Assembly: GCF_007858255.1 (NCBI RefSeq)
Contig: NZ_VFEU01000025.1
Span: 1-64,000, forward strand
Direction of reading: 5' to 3'
DNA length: 64,000 nucleotides
From: Pseudomonas rhodesiae
Lineage (GTDB): Bacteria; Pseudomonadota; Gammaproteobacteria; Pseudomonadales; Pseudomonadaceae
This document shows positions 26,207-35,066 of this stretch, piece by piece. Below the pieces are notes generated by a model that did no database searches, was not told the origin of the DNA, and was given only the letters and a program-made list of their open reading frames with translations. Position 1 is the stretch's first letter; each line of letters begins with the position of its first letter. The position numbers and the translations under genes are program-made.

Positions 26207-26973
26207 TTGGCACCCCCTGCTTTGCTGAGACTGGCAATCGCTTTGAGGATGCCTTCATGACTAGCGTTAGCACCTTGGAGAACCATCGACATGCCTGTCT
26301 GGTTGTCCAGGAGCAGGGTTGAAGGGGTCTGTTGGATGCCCAGCTTTATGGCTTGATCAAGATCGCCAGTAACTCGCTCGATGGCCTGCTTCGAGTCTGT
26401 GCAGGCTGCAAAACGCTTCCCATCCAGGCCAAGCTCTGTCGCAAGAGAAACGAGTGATTCTGAAACCCCCTTGCCGTTGCCACCGGTTTTATCGAAAACC
26501 GTCTGGGTGTACTTCCAGGCAGCATCTGAGCCGCCTTGCTCACCAGCACACTCGATCGCCAGGGCTTGCCGGCGTGATGCCTCGCCAAGGGCGGGGACAT
26601 GGAGAATCGCGGCATTGATTTGCCCCGCTGACGACTCGATAAGCGCTTTCAGCAGGGGGAAGTGATCGCGGCAGTAAGGACATTCCGTATCCGTCATCTC
26701 GACGAGCGTGTACCGAGCAGATGAAGAGCCATAGATCCAGTTGTCCGGAGCTGCGGGGATATCTTCTTCTGGAAGCTGTTTGAGGTTACCGATGATCTCT
26801 TGGATAGAGGCGGGGTCGACTGCTTGTGCTCTCGCAATAGTCAGCTCACCTTCGAGAGTATTGATCTGGCCTTCCAGCACGCTCACGGTGGAGAAATAGT
26901 GATAGGAACCAACAACCAAAGCGGTGGCAAGGGCTGTGATGGTGATAGCAAAGGGGATGGTTTTCGTTGCCAT
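26203..26973 (-). CDS. DsbA/Com1-like periplasmic thiol oxidoreductase
   Basis: 256 residues: an N-terminal signal anchor (PFAITITALATALVVGSYHY), a short coiled segment, then a thioredoxin/DsbA domain with TDTECPYCRDHFPLL (active site CPYC) and cis-proline IQQTPSTLLL. It probably forms disulfides in periplasmic transfer proteins. It is encoded just upstream of traL and overlaps it; the shared palindrome 62 bp upstream suggests it heads the dsbA-traL-traE unit. Confidence 0.88.
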   Translation of the reverse strand: MATKTIPFAITITALATALVVGSYHYFSTVSVLEGQINTLEGELTIARAQAVDPASIQEIIGNLKQLPEEDIPAAPDNWIYGSSSARYTLVEMTDTECPYCRDHFPLLKALIESSAGQINAAILHVPALGEASRRQALAIECAGEQGGSDAAWKYTQTVFDKTGGNGKGVSESLVSLATELGLDGKRFAACTDSKQAIERVTGDLDQAIKLGIQQTPSTLLLDNQTGMSMVLQGANASHEGILKAIASLSKAGGAK

Positions 26974-27034
26974 AAGGGTCAGCCTGTCGTGGTGTTAGGG
27001 GCATTCTGCGGACAAACGCCGCCTGAAAGTTCCG

Positions 27035-27061
27035 TTTTCAGGCGGTTTTATGGTCAGAATT
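27035..27061 (-). promoter_or_regulatory. Shared palindrome upstream of dsbA-traL-traE
   Basis: Minus-strand ATTCTGACC-ATAAAAC-CGCCTGAAAA, 62 bp before the start codon. It continues as CGGAACTTTCAGGCGG, giving an extra inverted half-site also seen in the traI copy. The overlapping CCGCCTGAAA / TTTCAGGCGG hairpin could also act as a terminator for the plus strand. Confidence 0.7.
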
Positions 27062-27708
27062 CAAATGCGCTTTGGCAGGTTACTGATCAGCACGGACAGC
27101 ACGACAGGCAGCATGATGACGATGAAGGTTGAGATAACGAGTGGCGGTAAAGGTAGAGGCATCAACACGCTGAGCACGATGAGCATTCCGCCCCATGACA
27201 GGACGATCGCGGCATTGTTATTCAAGAACGGTGATGAGTAGTCGAATCCATGCCGCTTGGCATTCCAGCGCATCCAGCCGGCGTAAATAGCCGGCACCAG
27301 AACCGCGACCAGCAGTGGCAACCAGTAAAGCGTTAAAACGATCCGGTAAACCATCTGGTAGATGATTTTCTGGACGGCCTCACCTCGGGACTCAAGATAC
27401 CGAAACCACCAATCCACGTTTTTTTCGAAGGCATCCACGGTGCCGCCACGAGGCATCAGCATGTCGGAGACAATCTTTTTTGCCCCGGAGTCGATGACAA
27501 GTGCCGAGTAGTAGCGATTGGTTTTTTCCAGCACCTTCTCCATGTCCGAATCGCCAAGCAACTCAATGCCCCATTTCCGCTCTTTCAGCATCACCGTATC
27601 CACAAGCTTGTTCGGCGCAACAGTCGCCAGCATCAGGATCAGGACGAAGAAGAACGCTATAGAGGCCATAACGCCCTTTGGCCACTTCTCTTCAAGCATC
27701 TCAGCCAT
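27061..27708 (-). CDS. DUF4400 membrane protein of the transfer operon
   Basis: 215 residues with an N-terminal helix (MASIAFFFVLILMLATVAP), a soluble middle (TVDAFEKNVDWWFRYLESRG) and at least three C-terminal helices (LTLYWLPLLVAVLVPAIYAG, AAIVLSWGGMLIVLSVLMP, VISTFIVIMLPVVLSVLI). DUF4400 proteins follow traD in SXT/R391 and IncA/C-like operons. Their role is unproven; an inner-membrane partner of the coupling protein is inferred. Confidence 0.82.
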   Translation of the reverse strand: MAEMLEEKWPKGVMASIAFFFVLILMLATVAPNKLVDTVMLKERKWGIELLGDSDMEKVLEKTNRYYSALVIDSGAKKIVSDMLMPRGGTVDAFEKNVDWWFRYLESRGEAVQKIIYQMVYRIVLTLYWLPLLVAVLVPAIYAGWMRWNAKRHGFDYSSPFLNNNAAIVLSWGGMLIVLSVLMPLPLPPLVISTFIVIMLPVVLSVLISNLPKRI

Positions 27709-28057
27709 TGATCAGGAACTCCCGGATAGGTTGCGGGACATTTGTTGTTTCGCACCACAGGACGACATCATCCGGTGCAGGGGCGTTGCCGTAGCTCGTG
27801 AGGATCTGGAGGATGTGGCCGAGCACCACCCGGAGCCGAATAAAGTCGCTGATGCCCTCACGACACATACGCTGGTAAGCCACCAGCACATCAATCAGGG
27901 CAGCACCAATTACCTCGGGTTTATGGCCCGCCTCAAGCATCTTGAAGATGAATTGCGTGCCACAACGCCATTCCAGGTCAAACGTGCGCAGCCGAGTTGT
28001 TGAGGCCTCATCCAGGCCAGTGAGCCGCTGAATTTCTAGTGGAATCGAGACAGTCAT
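27701..28057 (-). CDS. Conserved transfer-operon protein, unknown function
   Basis: 118 residues, helical, no membrane segment. FDLEWRCGTQFIFKMLEAGH and VAYQRMCREGISDFIRLRVV are its most distinctive stretches. It sits between traD and the DUF4400 gene and overlaps the latter, so it is cotranscribed with the relaxase and coupling protein. I do not recognise the family. Confidence 0.75.
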   Translation of the reverse strand: MTVSIPLEIQRLTGLDEASTTRLRTFDLEWRCGTQFIFKMLEAGHKPEVIGAALIDVLVAYQRMCREGISDFIRLRVVLGHILQILTSYGNAPAPDDVVLWCETTNVPQPIREFLING

Positions 28058-28071
28058 TTTTTGCTCCGGAA

Positions 28072-29901
28072 TCAGTTGGCAGTCGGGCCGGTAAGAATGG
28101 GTAGTCGCCCCTTGCGGATATCACCGCCCGCAAACACCGCGAGATATTCGAGGTCTGGTAGCTCGCCGAGGAGCGCTGTTGGGAAGCGCTCACCCTCCTC
28201 TTGCATAAGGCGCTCACCAACATTCCCGCCCTGCACCACCCCGCCTTCACCTGCCGAGTTGCCCTGAGTACGCATCACGTATTTGTAGCGAGTTGGCGTC
28301 ATCTTTTTCGCCACGAACTCCTGCGTATCGGTATCAAGGATGCGGAGGCAGATGATGTTGTTCGCGTTCCCCAAAACCTGCATGGCCTTGGCTTCGTCAC
28401 CCATGCGGGCCTTGAAGTCGGCGATGGTCTGGGTTGCGATGTAGAGGTTTATCCCTGCGCCGCGGCCCTTGTTCAGCAGCTGGATGAGCTGGTCATTGAT
28501 CACCTCGGCGGCCTCGTCGACAAAGATGTTCACCGGCTTAGGCAACCTGTGGTTGTAGATCTCGCCCGCTGTCGACGCTAGATCGGCCAGGGCCAGCGAC
28601 CCGATGGTTGAGCCCACCATCGGGTCGGCAAGCGAGTCGAGGCCCAGGTAAAGAACCTGGTCGGCATTGATGACCGAGTTGAGGTCACTGATTCGGCGCG
28701 GGTCTTCGTCGTCGATGTGCGGGGAAAGCAGCGGCCCCATTTCACCGGAGGTGAGCATCACCAGGATTGGAAGAAGGCCAGCGATCATCTTGCTGAAGTG
28801 CGATCGCTCGTGCTCGAGCATGGTGAGCAGGCCTTCCAGATCGGTATTGGCCTCAACCTTCGCGATATCGTTGTAATAGACCTTCCGTAATACCTTCGCC
28901 TTCTCTTCGATGTTCCGAACCTTGGCCGAAAGAATTGCTGATTCGGCCATCCTCGCGAATTCATCTTCACCGAAGACCTTTGAACCGAAGGCCATAACCA
29001 CCTTGATGGTTAGCCCTGGAACATCTCCCTCAAGGGTTCTCCTGAGACCAACAAGCGTGGGCAGGATGTTGCAGATCAACATGGCCTGAATCACGCTATT
29101 CAAGGACATTTGAGCAAAGGCTTGGAATGGATCGCCAGCTTCGCTTTTCATCAACACTGCCACACGGGATGCAACTTCCGTTGCCCGGCCGTAGTTCTTT
29201 GTCAGCGACAAACGAACCGACTTATCCGGATGTGCAGGGTGGAAGTATTTGAACAGGCTGGCCTTCCCCATCGCCTTGCATGTGCGCTCGCATGTTTCGG
29301 CTAGGCCTTTATCGCCTTTCGGATCGATTACGATCACGGGCTCACCACGAGCGATGCACTGAGATATGGCCAGGTCGAACCAGCGGGTCTTACCGGCCCC
29401 TGTTGTGCCCAGCACGAGGTGGTGGATCGAACGCTGGTCTGCTGGCCGGAAACATGGCTCCTCTTCATCCATGCCGATCCCGTGTATCCATTTCGTACCC
29501 TTAACCTCAGCGTTGCGGCGGCCACGCTTACCGATAATGGCCTCAATATCCATCGCCTGGAGCTCGAATGCGTACTGCCCGTGCCGCTGTCGCCAAGGGA
29601 AAGCCTCGCCGAAATAGAACTCGTGTGGGTGTCTCTTCACCAGCTCCATCACCTCCTCCAAGGTGATGAAGGAGAGATCTGCTCCAACGAGACAGGCTTT
29701 TGCCCGATGAACGCGGAGGGCCCTTGGTATGGCCGCTAACGCAAATCCAGCCTGCACGCCAAGCGTTATCAGGTATGGGGTTACCGGCATCTCCGTCATC
29801 AATTGAACGGCGGTGCCGGCGAGCATGGACGAACCCCACGCAACTGCTTCCCGCGCCTCGTAGTTTTTCCGCCAGTAACTGGTGTAGTCCCATTCACTCA
29901 T
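28072..29901 (-). CDS. traD: Type IV coupling protein TraD
   Basis: 609 residues. Two N-terminal membrane segments precede the ATPase. Walker A LGTTGAGKTRWFD near residue 167, Walker B NIFVDEAAEVI near residue 462, followed by ATQTIADFKARMGDEAKAMQ. Size and motifs are those of MOBH-associated TraD/VirD4 proteins that bring the relaxosome to the channel. It overlaps traI by 4 bp. Confidence 0.95.
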   Translation of the reverse strand: MSEWDYTSYWRKNYEAREAVAWGSSMLAGTAVQLMTEMPVTPYLITLGVQAGFALAAIPRALRVHRAKACLVGADLSFITLEEVMELVKRHPHEFYFGEAFPWRQRHGQYAFELQAMDIEAIIGKRGRRNAEVKGTKWIHGIGMDEEEPCFRPADQRSIHHLVLGTTGAGKTRWFDLAISQCIARGEPVIVIDPKGDKGLAETCERTCKAMGKASLFKYFHPAHPDKSVRLSLTKNYGRATEVASRVAVLMKSEAGDPFQAFAQMSLNSVIQAMLICNILPTLVGLRRTLEGDVPGLTIKVVMAFGSKVFGEDEFARMAESAILSAKVRNIEEKAKVLRKVYYNDIAKVEANTDLEGLLTMLEHERSHFSKMIAGLLPILVMLTSGEMGPLLSPHIDDEDPRRISDLNSVINADQVLYLGLDSLADPMVGSTIGSLALADLASTAGEIYNHRLPKPVNIFVDEAAEVINDQLIQLLNKGRGAGINLYIATQTIADFKARMGDEAKAMQVLGNANNIICLRILDTDTQEFVAKKMTPTRYKYVMRTQGNSAGEGGVVQGGNVGERLMQEEGERFPTALLGELPDLEYLAVFAGGDIRKGRLPILTGPTAN

Positions 29902-32450
29902 TTTTTGGGAAGCTCCTCGTAAAGGGGGCGAACGAAGATTTTTCTGCGCTTGGCGACCTTGACGGCATCGCGGAAGCAGAACACCGCGTTCTCTAGAGAT
30001 GTTGGCGTGATGCCGAACTGCTCAGCGACATTCGTGAGCATGTAGGTTGTGAGGCTGAGCACAGGTGATCCGCCTATTTCCTCAAGTACGGCCTTCTCGA
30101 TCAGCGACTTCACAGCCTGCTCGAGGCTTGGGATGTCGGCCTCGCGAAGCCGGGATATGTGAGGAATAACCCAGTCCAGCTCCGCTAACTTGCAGTAAAT
30201 AACGCTGTAGTCGGACGTGAGCATGAAGCCTTCACGGGACTGTAGGGTTCGGGTCAGGGCTGGCCCCTCGACGGTAATGTCCTGCCACAGCCAGCCCGCA
30301 TGGACGAGCGGGTGGATGTCCTCAGCAAGGAAGGAGGATTTCCCCAGTCGAACGAATACCTTGTTTCTCGCTAATGCCGCGTTCTCGGGGTCTTGAGTAG
30401 CGGTGATGAGCTTTTGGGCAAGATCAGGTTGTTGTTCCAGCAGGTAGCATTCGTGCGCTGTAAGCTTCGAGACGACACCGGCTGGCAAGATGCTGGAAAC
30501 GCCTGGCACCTCCTCCGCCACGCGGCCGACCTCTCCGTCTTTCTGCTTCTTCGATTCCACCGGAGGCGTAGTTTTAGGCGTGCGTTTGCCTTGCCCCATG
30601 ATGGAGTTGAGGGAGATCTTTTCCTGACGAGGTAACAGCTCCTGCGCCCCCTGCCCTGATCCAGCCTGCGTATCAGCATCAGAGGGATCGGAGCTAATTT
30701 CAGCCTCAGCGGGCGGGAGTGGTTCTTCTTGCTGGGGCTCAGCCGCCGGCGAGTGAGGACTCAAGAAAAGCAGCATTTCCTCAAGGCTGGCAGGAGGCTC
30801 CTGAGGTGCTTCTTCTTCCTCCTCAGCATCCAAAGCTTCCTCTGGTTGAGAGGAAGCAATTACAGCCGTATCGTCACCTGCCGGCTCTGACTCCACACCC
30901 ACAGGGGCGTCTTCGGCGGGGTTCTGCGCTTGTTTGAGGCTAACCCCTGAAGAGGCGGTTGTTGGTACCGGAGCTGCTTGCCTTGGAGCCGCTTTTTTCT
31001 TTCTTGCTGGTTTCGACGATGCGGATTCTTTTGGAGGTGTAGGCTCCGAATCAGCGTCAGTATCCCCGCTCGAGTCCCCAGTCAGATCAGCCCCAAACAG
31101 GTCTTCCTGATGCTCACTCAGCGCGTTCGCTGCTGCGCCAGCCGTATCGTTAGGAGCAATGACATCCTTCTGCTTTCCCTCCTTCCCAAGGCTGATGGAA
31201 ACTGGCGGCGGAATCGGTGTGGTTGGAAAAAGGATGTCCGGATTCACAAGCTTCATGCAGCGCAGCGCCGGGCCTTTGCCGTTCTTGCGCAGAAGGTGAG
31301 GCGTAACCAGCCAGTACAGGTCGCCGTTTGGGGCTCTCTCTGCTATCCCGTGCTCTACCAAGGTACCAATTAGCGTGTCAGGTGATCGCGGGATGGCCAC
31401 AACCCCATCACCGACCAGCATGCTCACAATCTCCTCGGCACCCTGGTTCCAAGCGATGTAGACGCCATCAGTTGCAACCCATACGCGGCCGGCAGGCGTG
31501 TTGATCTTCCAGGTTCCGTCACTCAGCAACCGCAGCATTGCATCCGACACCAACCGCGGTACCGGGACACCTGTTGCATTGCCCCCGCCATTATTCGAGC
31601 CTCGATTGAGGTCACGCTTGGTGGATGCAGAGTCGGCCCACTTGACCAACTCGGTCAGAGGCGAGCTTCCGCTCCCGGAAATTGCATCGAGGAGCGCTTC
31701 ATAGATGTCGTGGCCACCTTCAATCAGCCACGCCTGTACGGCTGGCGGAATGATCCGTGTTGCTTGCGCTACAGAGACCTGAACGTGATTCCCATGCCTA
31801 TTGGAATTCCAATGCAGGAAATAGCGGGTCAACTTGTTGCGCACAGACCAGTCATGAAGCGTTTCCTGCGCGTAGATCCACTGGTTGTTGCCTTCAAAAT
31901 CGGTGGCGCGAATATCCGTGAGAGGCTTCCCTGCGTCGTGTAGCAGCCCTGACGCGATGCCCGCGACGTACCACCGACGCAGGCGCATGCTTCGCCGTGC
32001 CGGGGTCTCGTTTGTATCAAAGGCTGTCGTAAGGCACCCATCCAGGGTGAGCGAGGCGACCTCAAGGCTATGTCGGAGCAACCCCCCTGGGCCGGAGTGA
32101 TGGTGGTTCTCCGACGCCGGCAGCATGTGCGCCAATTCGGCGAAATTCACCAGGATCGGCTCAACGTAGAGCTTGAGGTCACTGGCAGGCATTCCGACTG
32201 AATGAATAATCCGATCGAACAGCTCGTGCTGATAATTGCGCATGAACCACTGCCCGCTAACCAGCCCTGGATAACCCTCTTGGTAAGGTGGGTACCGAAG
32301 GTTTCGCCAGTTATGGTTCTCCAGGTACCGCTTGATTTCAGGAGTAATCATCTGCTCGGCCGGGTGCGCGAAGCTGTCCGTAAGGGCACGCTCGCTTCGA
32401 GGCCACAGGCGTTTCAGGAATGAAAATGGAGGCATACGCTTCTCGGCCAT
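29898..32450 (-). CDS. traI: MOBH relaxase TraI
   Basis: 850 residues from MAEKRMPPFSFLKRLW; a longer frame to 32600 runs through the promoter palindrome and terminator and is rejected. The N-terminal TraI_2 domain has HD-phosphohydrolase-like metal ligands: ENHHHSGPGGLLRHSLEVAS near residue 117 and LLHDAGKP near residue 168. A low-complexity acidic/proline linker (about residues 480-700) leads to a C-terminal TraI_2_C domain (LLEQQPDLAQKLI... ). MOBH relaxases nick the transfer origin and pilot the strand. Start of the traI-traD-orf118-DUF4400 unit. Confidence 0.94.
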   Translation of the reverse strand: MAEKRMPPFSFLKRLWPRSERALTDSFAHPAEQMITPEIKRYLENHNWRNLRYPPYQEGYPGLVSGQWFMRNYQHELFDRIIHSVGMPASDLKLYVEPILVNFAELAHMLPASENHHHSGPGGLLRHSLEVASLTLDGCLTTAFDTNETPARRSMRLRRWYVAGIASGLLHDAGKPLTDIRATDFEGNNQWIYAQETLHDWSVRNKLTRYFLHWNSNRHGNHVQVSVAQATRIIPPAVQAWLIEGGHDIYEALLDAISGSGSSPLTELVKWADSASTKRDLNRGSNNGGGNATGVPVPRLVSDAMLRLLSDGTWKINTPAGRVWVATDGVYIAWNQGAEEIVSMLVGDGVVAIPRSPDTLIGTLVEHGIAERAPNGDLYWLVTPHLLRKNGKGPALRCMKLVNPDILFPTTPIPPPVSISLGKEGKQKDVIAPNDTAGAAANALSEHQEDLFGADLTGDSSGDTDADSEPTPPKESASSKPARKKKAAPRQAAPVPTTASSGVSLKQAQNPAEDAPVGVESEPAGDDTAVIASSQPEEALDAEEEEEAPQEPPASLEEMLLFLSPHSPAAEPQQEEPLPPAEAEISSDPSDADTQAGSGQGAQELLPRQEKISLNSIMGQGKRTPKTTPPVESKKQKDGEVGRVAEEVPGVSSILPAGVVSKLTAHECYLLEQQPDLAQKLITATQDPENAALARNKVFVRLGKSSFLAEDIHPLVHAGWLWQDITVEGPALTRTLQSREGFMLTSDYSVIYCKLAELDWVIPHISRLREADIPSLEQAVKSLIEKAVLEEIGGSPVLSLTTYMLTNVAEQFGITPTSLENAVFCFRDAVKVAKRRKIFVRPLYEELPKK

Positions 32451-32496
32451 GTTGTGTGCTGAGAATGATGCGTGAGGGATACCGCCTTGAGTTTCG

Positions 32497-32522
32497 TTTT
32501 CAGGCAGTTTTATGGTCGAAAA
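32497..32522 (-). promoter_or_regulatory. Shared palindrome upstream of traI
   Basis: Minus-strand TTTTCGACC-ATAAAAC-TGCCTGAAAA, 47 bp before the traI ATG, continuing CGAAACTCAAGGCGG. It partly overlaps the T-run of the exonuclease terminator. Confidence 0.7.
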
Positions 32523-32524
32523 AA

Positions 32525-32544
32525 AGCCCGGCAAGTGCCGGGCT
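32525..32544 (-). terminator. Terminator of the recombination operon
   Basis: 9-bp stem AGCCCGGCA / TGCCGGGCT with T7 on the minus strand, immediately after the exonuclease stop codon. Confidence 0.85.
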
Positions 32545-32550
32545 GAGGGG

Positions 32551-33594
32551 TTAGAACCAGAAGGTTCCGAAAAACTGTGACGGCTCTTCGACCGTCTCAT
32601 TTATTGCGTCCACCTTTTGCCGTATGCGGGGCAACGGCTCAGGTTTGGCCTTACTTTCATCGTAGGAGGCATCCACAGAGACCCGCGTAGCCATTGACGA
32701 ACCGGTCTGGTGTCTCGCGATCACATCGGGCGGAATAACCGCCTCCAGCTCGTGCGCAACACCTTTCCAATCCACAGTGCCAGCCACTTCGTAGCTCGTG
32801 ACTTTCACACCCAGAGCATCGGCCCGGCGGAACTCCCCCAGCAACGGCAGGATCTCGGCCTCAAGGTCTTTTGCTTCCTTGGTGAGCACTTTCAACTGGG
32901 CCTTCAGCTCAGCAATCTTGCTCTCCTTCGCTCTCCTGGCATTTGCTAGCGGACGCCATGCAGCCAGGTCCAGCCTATCCAGCGGAATAACGTCCCGCTT
33001 TGGATCGGCCTCAGGCGGCACACCGCGCATCACCAGCCCCCAGAAGATTTCTTCTGCCTGAATGATTCGTCTCACCAGAAGGTCATCCCAGTCAACGATC
33101 AAACAGCAGGGTTCATGCTTCGGCGACCAAAACCACAGGTAACCGCGCCGTGCTCCACTGACGATCATCTGGTGCATCACTTGCCAGCGGTACAGCTTAA
33201 ATGCCTTGCTATGCTCCCTGAGTTGCAGCACCTCCAGATGGTTGGTTTCGGAGAGATTCTTGATCTCTACCGGAGACTTGTCATCCAGAACCCCATCGAA
33301 CGATGCCCGAATAAAAGGGTATGCGGTCGACTCTGCACAGAACGGCAAAGCCATCTTGCCGTACTTATCCTCAAAGGCTTGTAGCGCTAGCGGTTCGAAT
33401 TTGACTCCCCTCCTAACCTGCGGGATTACCGACAAGTCAGCTGGCTCGACAATTCCAACCAATTCCTTCCACAGCTCCAGGGGCGTTTTATCAGGGTTTT
33501 CACCCATGATGACAGCGCAACTGGTTGCACTGATGCCTTCCCTTCGCCACTCGTGCCAATCAGGAGTCCGCTGCGCGATGTCAACGATTTTCAT
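32551..33594 (-). CDS. YqaJ/lambda-Exo-like exonuclease
   Basis: 347 residues. The N-terminal half has the YqaJ nuclease layout: RTPDWHEWRREGISATSCAV, PLELWKELVG, RRGVKFEPLALQAFEDKYG, then RASFDGVLDD and PVEIKNLSE, giving the acidic and lysine catalytic residues (D, E-x-K). A coiled coil (ESKIAELKAQLKVLTKEAKD) follows. With RecT and SSB in the same operon it would form a Red-type recombination system, as in SXT and IncA/C elements. The last residues are QFFGTFWF, the same FGTFWF end as the DUF3150 protein at 52374-53573. Confidence 0.88.
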   Translation of the reverse strand: MKIVDIAQRTPDWHEWRREGISATSCAVIMGENPDKTPLELWKELVGIVEPADLSVIPQVRRGVKFEPLALQAFEDKYGKMALPFCAESTAYPFIRASFDGVLDDKSPVEIKNLSETNHLEVLQLREHSKAFKLYRWQVMHQMIVSGARRGYLWFWSPKHEPCCLIVDWDDLLVRRIIQAEEIFWGLVMRGVPPEADPKRDVIPLDRLDLAAWRPLANARRAKESKIAELKAQLKVLTKEAKDLEAEILPLLGEFRRADALGVKVTSYEVAGTVDWKGVAHELEAVIPPDVIARHQTGSSMATRVSVDASYDESKAKPEPLPRIRQKVDAINETVEEPSQFFGTFWF

Positions 33595-34189
33595 TGTCGA
33601 CACCCTCATGGAACCCCAGCCTGGCCATTACCTCATACGCATGCAGAACACCGTTGTTACGGAACTCAGCACAGAGCTTCAGGTCGTGGAACAGCTCGGT
33701 TTTCTTCAACTTTGTGGTGCTGTAGAAGCCCTTCGCAAAGTTTGTTTCTGGATCAAGCACATCGACATAGCCGAGCCCGTCAAGCAGCGTCTTGCGTAGC
33801 AAGTCAGCATGGCTCAGCACATTCGCTATGCGCTCATCTAGTGGGCCTGATGTGAAGAAGTTGAACTGCAAGCCAATTTCTTCTCCGAGCAGCCGTAACG
33901 CCCTACAGACGGCGTTATACCGCTCCTTTCTCAGCTCTTCGGCCTTCGCATGGAAGTCCTGGAGCCGCTTACTGTAAACAACACCCCATTCGCGCAGCTG
34001 CTTTTCGTCTGCTTCCGTCAATCCCTGAAGGTCAGGGTTCTCAGGCCAGTTATCCAGATCCATGAACATGCTGAGTTTCCCCAACATGGTTTTTTCTTGG
34101 ATCTCGACTCCTAACTCCGAATTGCGGTGAGCGACGATTGCGGCTTCTACGGCATGGAATGCCTTGCAGCATGACTCAAAGGTCTTCAT
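33581..34189 (-). CDS. Hypothetical protein in recombination operon
   Basis: 202 residues, soluble and helix-rich, no signal or membrane segment. Distinctive stretches are MFMDLDNWPENPDLQGL and a coiled region KRLQDFHAKAEELRKERYNA. It overlaps the exonuclease start by about 14 bp, so the two are coupled. Its leader carries the G/C hairpin at 34259-34284. Family not recognised. Confidence 0.75.
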   Translation of the reverse strand: MKTFESCCKAFHAVEAAIVAHRNSELGVEIQEKTMLGKLSMFMDLDNWPENPDLQGLTEADEKQLREWGVVYSKRLQDFHAKAEELRKERYNAVCRALRLLGEEIGLQFNFFTSGPLDERIANVLSHADLLRKTLLDGLGYVDVLDPETNFAKGFYSTTKLKKTELFHDLKLCAEFRNNGVLHAYEVMARLGFHEGVDNENR

Positions 34190-34258
34190 TGATTTCTCCT
34201 TTTCTCAAGTTCACCACCCTGGCTCGAAAACCCAAGTGGCACCCCCGGAAAGGCGAAA

Positions 34259-34284
34259 CCCCAGAGGGCTTTCGCCCCCTGGGG
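34259..34284 (-). promoter_or_regulatory. Leader hairpin (array module)
   Basis: CCCCAGAGGGC pairs with GCCCCCTGGGG, 70 bp before the start of the 202-residue protein gene; TTCTCC-type bases and GGAGAA follow before the ATG. Confidence 0.55.
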
Positions 34285-34320
34285 GATATTCTTTCTCTGG
34301 TGTTCCAGTGATGCTCACGA

Positions 34321-34824
34321 TTACGCAACCTTCGCGTAGCGGGAGTAGATTTCTTCTCGCTTGCGCATGGCATCCTCGAAGCTCAACTGACCTGCATTGC
34401 AAGCCTGAATCACTGCGACGATCTCCATGCCGCGCTGCCATTCAGCGGTACCCGACAATCGATCAAGCGCCCCCATATCTAGAAGTGCGTATCCATCGTC
34501 AAGCATGTCGCCAATGCACAGCTCCGGCGTGTCATGCGTGCAATGGCCGGTGAAGCCATCACGTTGAAACGCCTGCCACCGAAAGCGCCCTTGCTGAGAT
34601 GCGTCTGGGATAAGAACACCCCAGGCATCCCGGCTCCGATGCTTCAGCGTCAAGCCAAGTCCGTGGATAGTGAACTGACAAAGCAGGTACTCCAGGAGAA
34701 TGAGCTTCACCTGAAATTGCTCGATCATTTCGTCAGCGTATTCCGCGAACGCACCACCCTCTTCTTTCATCTCCCCCCAGCTAGCAAGGGAGTCCTTCAG
34801 CCCCTCAACGGTTGACGGTCGCAT
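34321..34824 (-). CDS. Hypothetical protein
   Basis: 167 residues, acidic and soluble. Two blocks look folded: KLILLEYLLCQFTIHGLGL and GDMLDDGYALLDMGALDRL; the C-terminus is helical (FEDAMRKREEIYSRYAKVA). It overlaps the 59-residue gene upstream by 20 bp. Part of the ssb-recT-exo operon. No family recognised. Confidence 0.7.
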   Translation of the reverse strand: MRPSTVEGLKDSLASWGEMKEEGGAFAEYADEMIEQFQVKLILLEYLLCQFTIHGLGLTLKHRSRDAWGVLIPDASQQGRFRWQAFQRDGFTGHCTHDTPELCIGDMLDDGYALLDMGALDRLSGTAEWQRGMEIVAVIQACNAGQLSFEDAMRKREEIYSRYAKVA

Positions 34825-34984
34825 TGTTCTGCTCTCCTGGAAGGGAGTGGGTCAGAACGGCAAAAAAACCCGGATGGGCCTTCTCTGCTTTGTCGATCGC
34901 TTCGCCGAAGGTGGTTGCTTCACAACGGAAGGTAGCCTTCTGCTGTGTATGCAGGATGGTCATCGATAGGATGTAAGTCCGCAT
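34805..34984 (-). CDS. Small hypothetical protein, 59 aa
   Basis: A short frame (MRTYILSMTILHTQQKATFR, then CEATTFGEAIDKAEKAHPGF) behind a strong AAGGAGA site. It resembles a small alpha/beta fold: two strands and a helix. It overlaps the start of the next gene. Function unknown. Confidence 0.65.
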   Translation of the reverse strand: MRTYILSMTILHTQQKATFRCEATTFGEAIDKAEKAHPGFFAVLTHSLPGEQNNATVNR

Positions 34985-34995
34985 GGTGTATCTCC

Positions 34996-35056
34996 TTCTC
35001 AGATTTTTAGCCCTGAAAAAGAGGCACCTTCCCTGAGGGGCGGTGCCCCTCAGGGA
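34996..35056 (-). promoter_or_regulatory. Leader hairpin and half-palindrome
   Basis: The G/C hairpin CCCTGAGGGG / CCCCTCAGGG lies at 35030-35056. Beside it, TTCTCAGA...CCCTGAAAAA (34996-35020) resembles the element-wide palindrome but with shorter spacing, so it is a weak, possibly fortuitous copy. Confidence 0.4.
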
Positions 35057-35066
35057 TAGCGATTAC

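Noticed and set aside
32451..32550. Possible transfer origin upstream of traI
   Set aside because: The palindromes here are explained by the exonuclease terminator and the shared regulatory motif; MOBH origins in relatives lie elsewhere and no nick-like site is recognisable.
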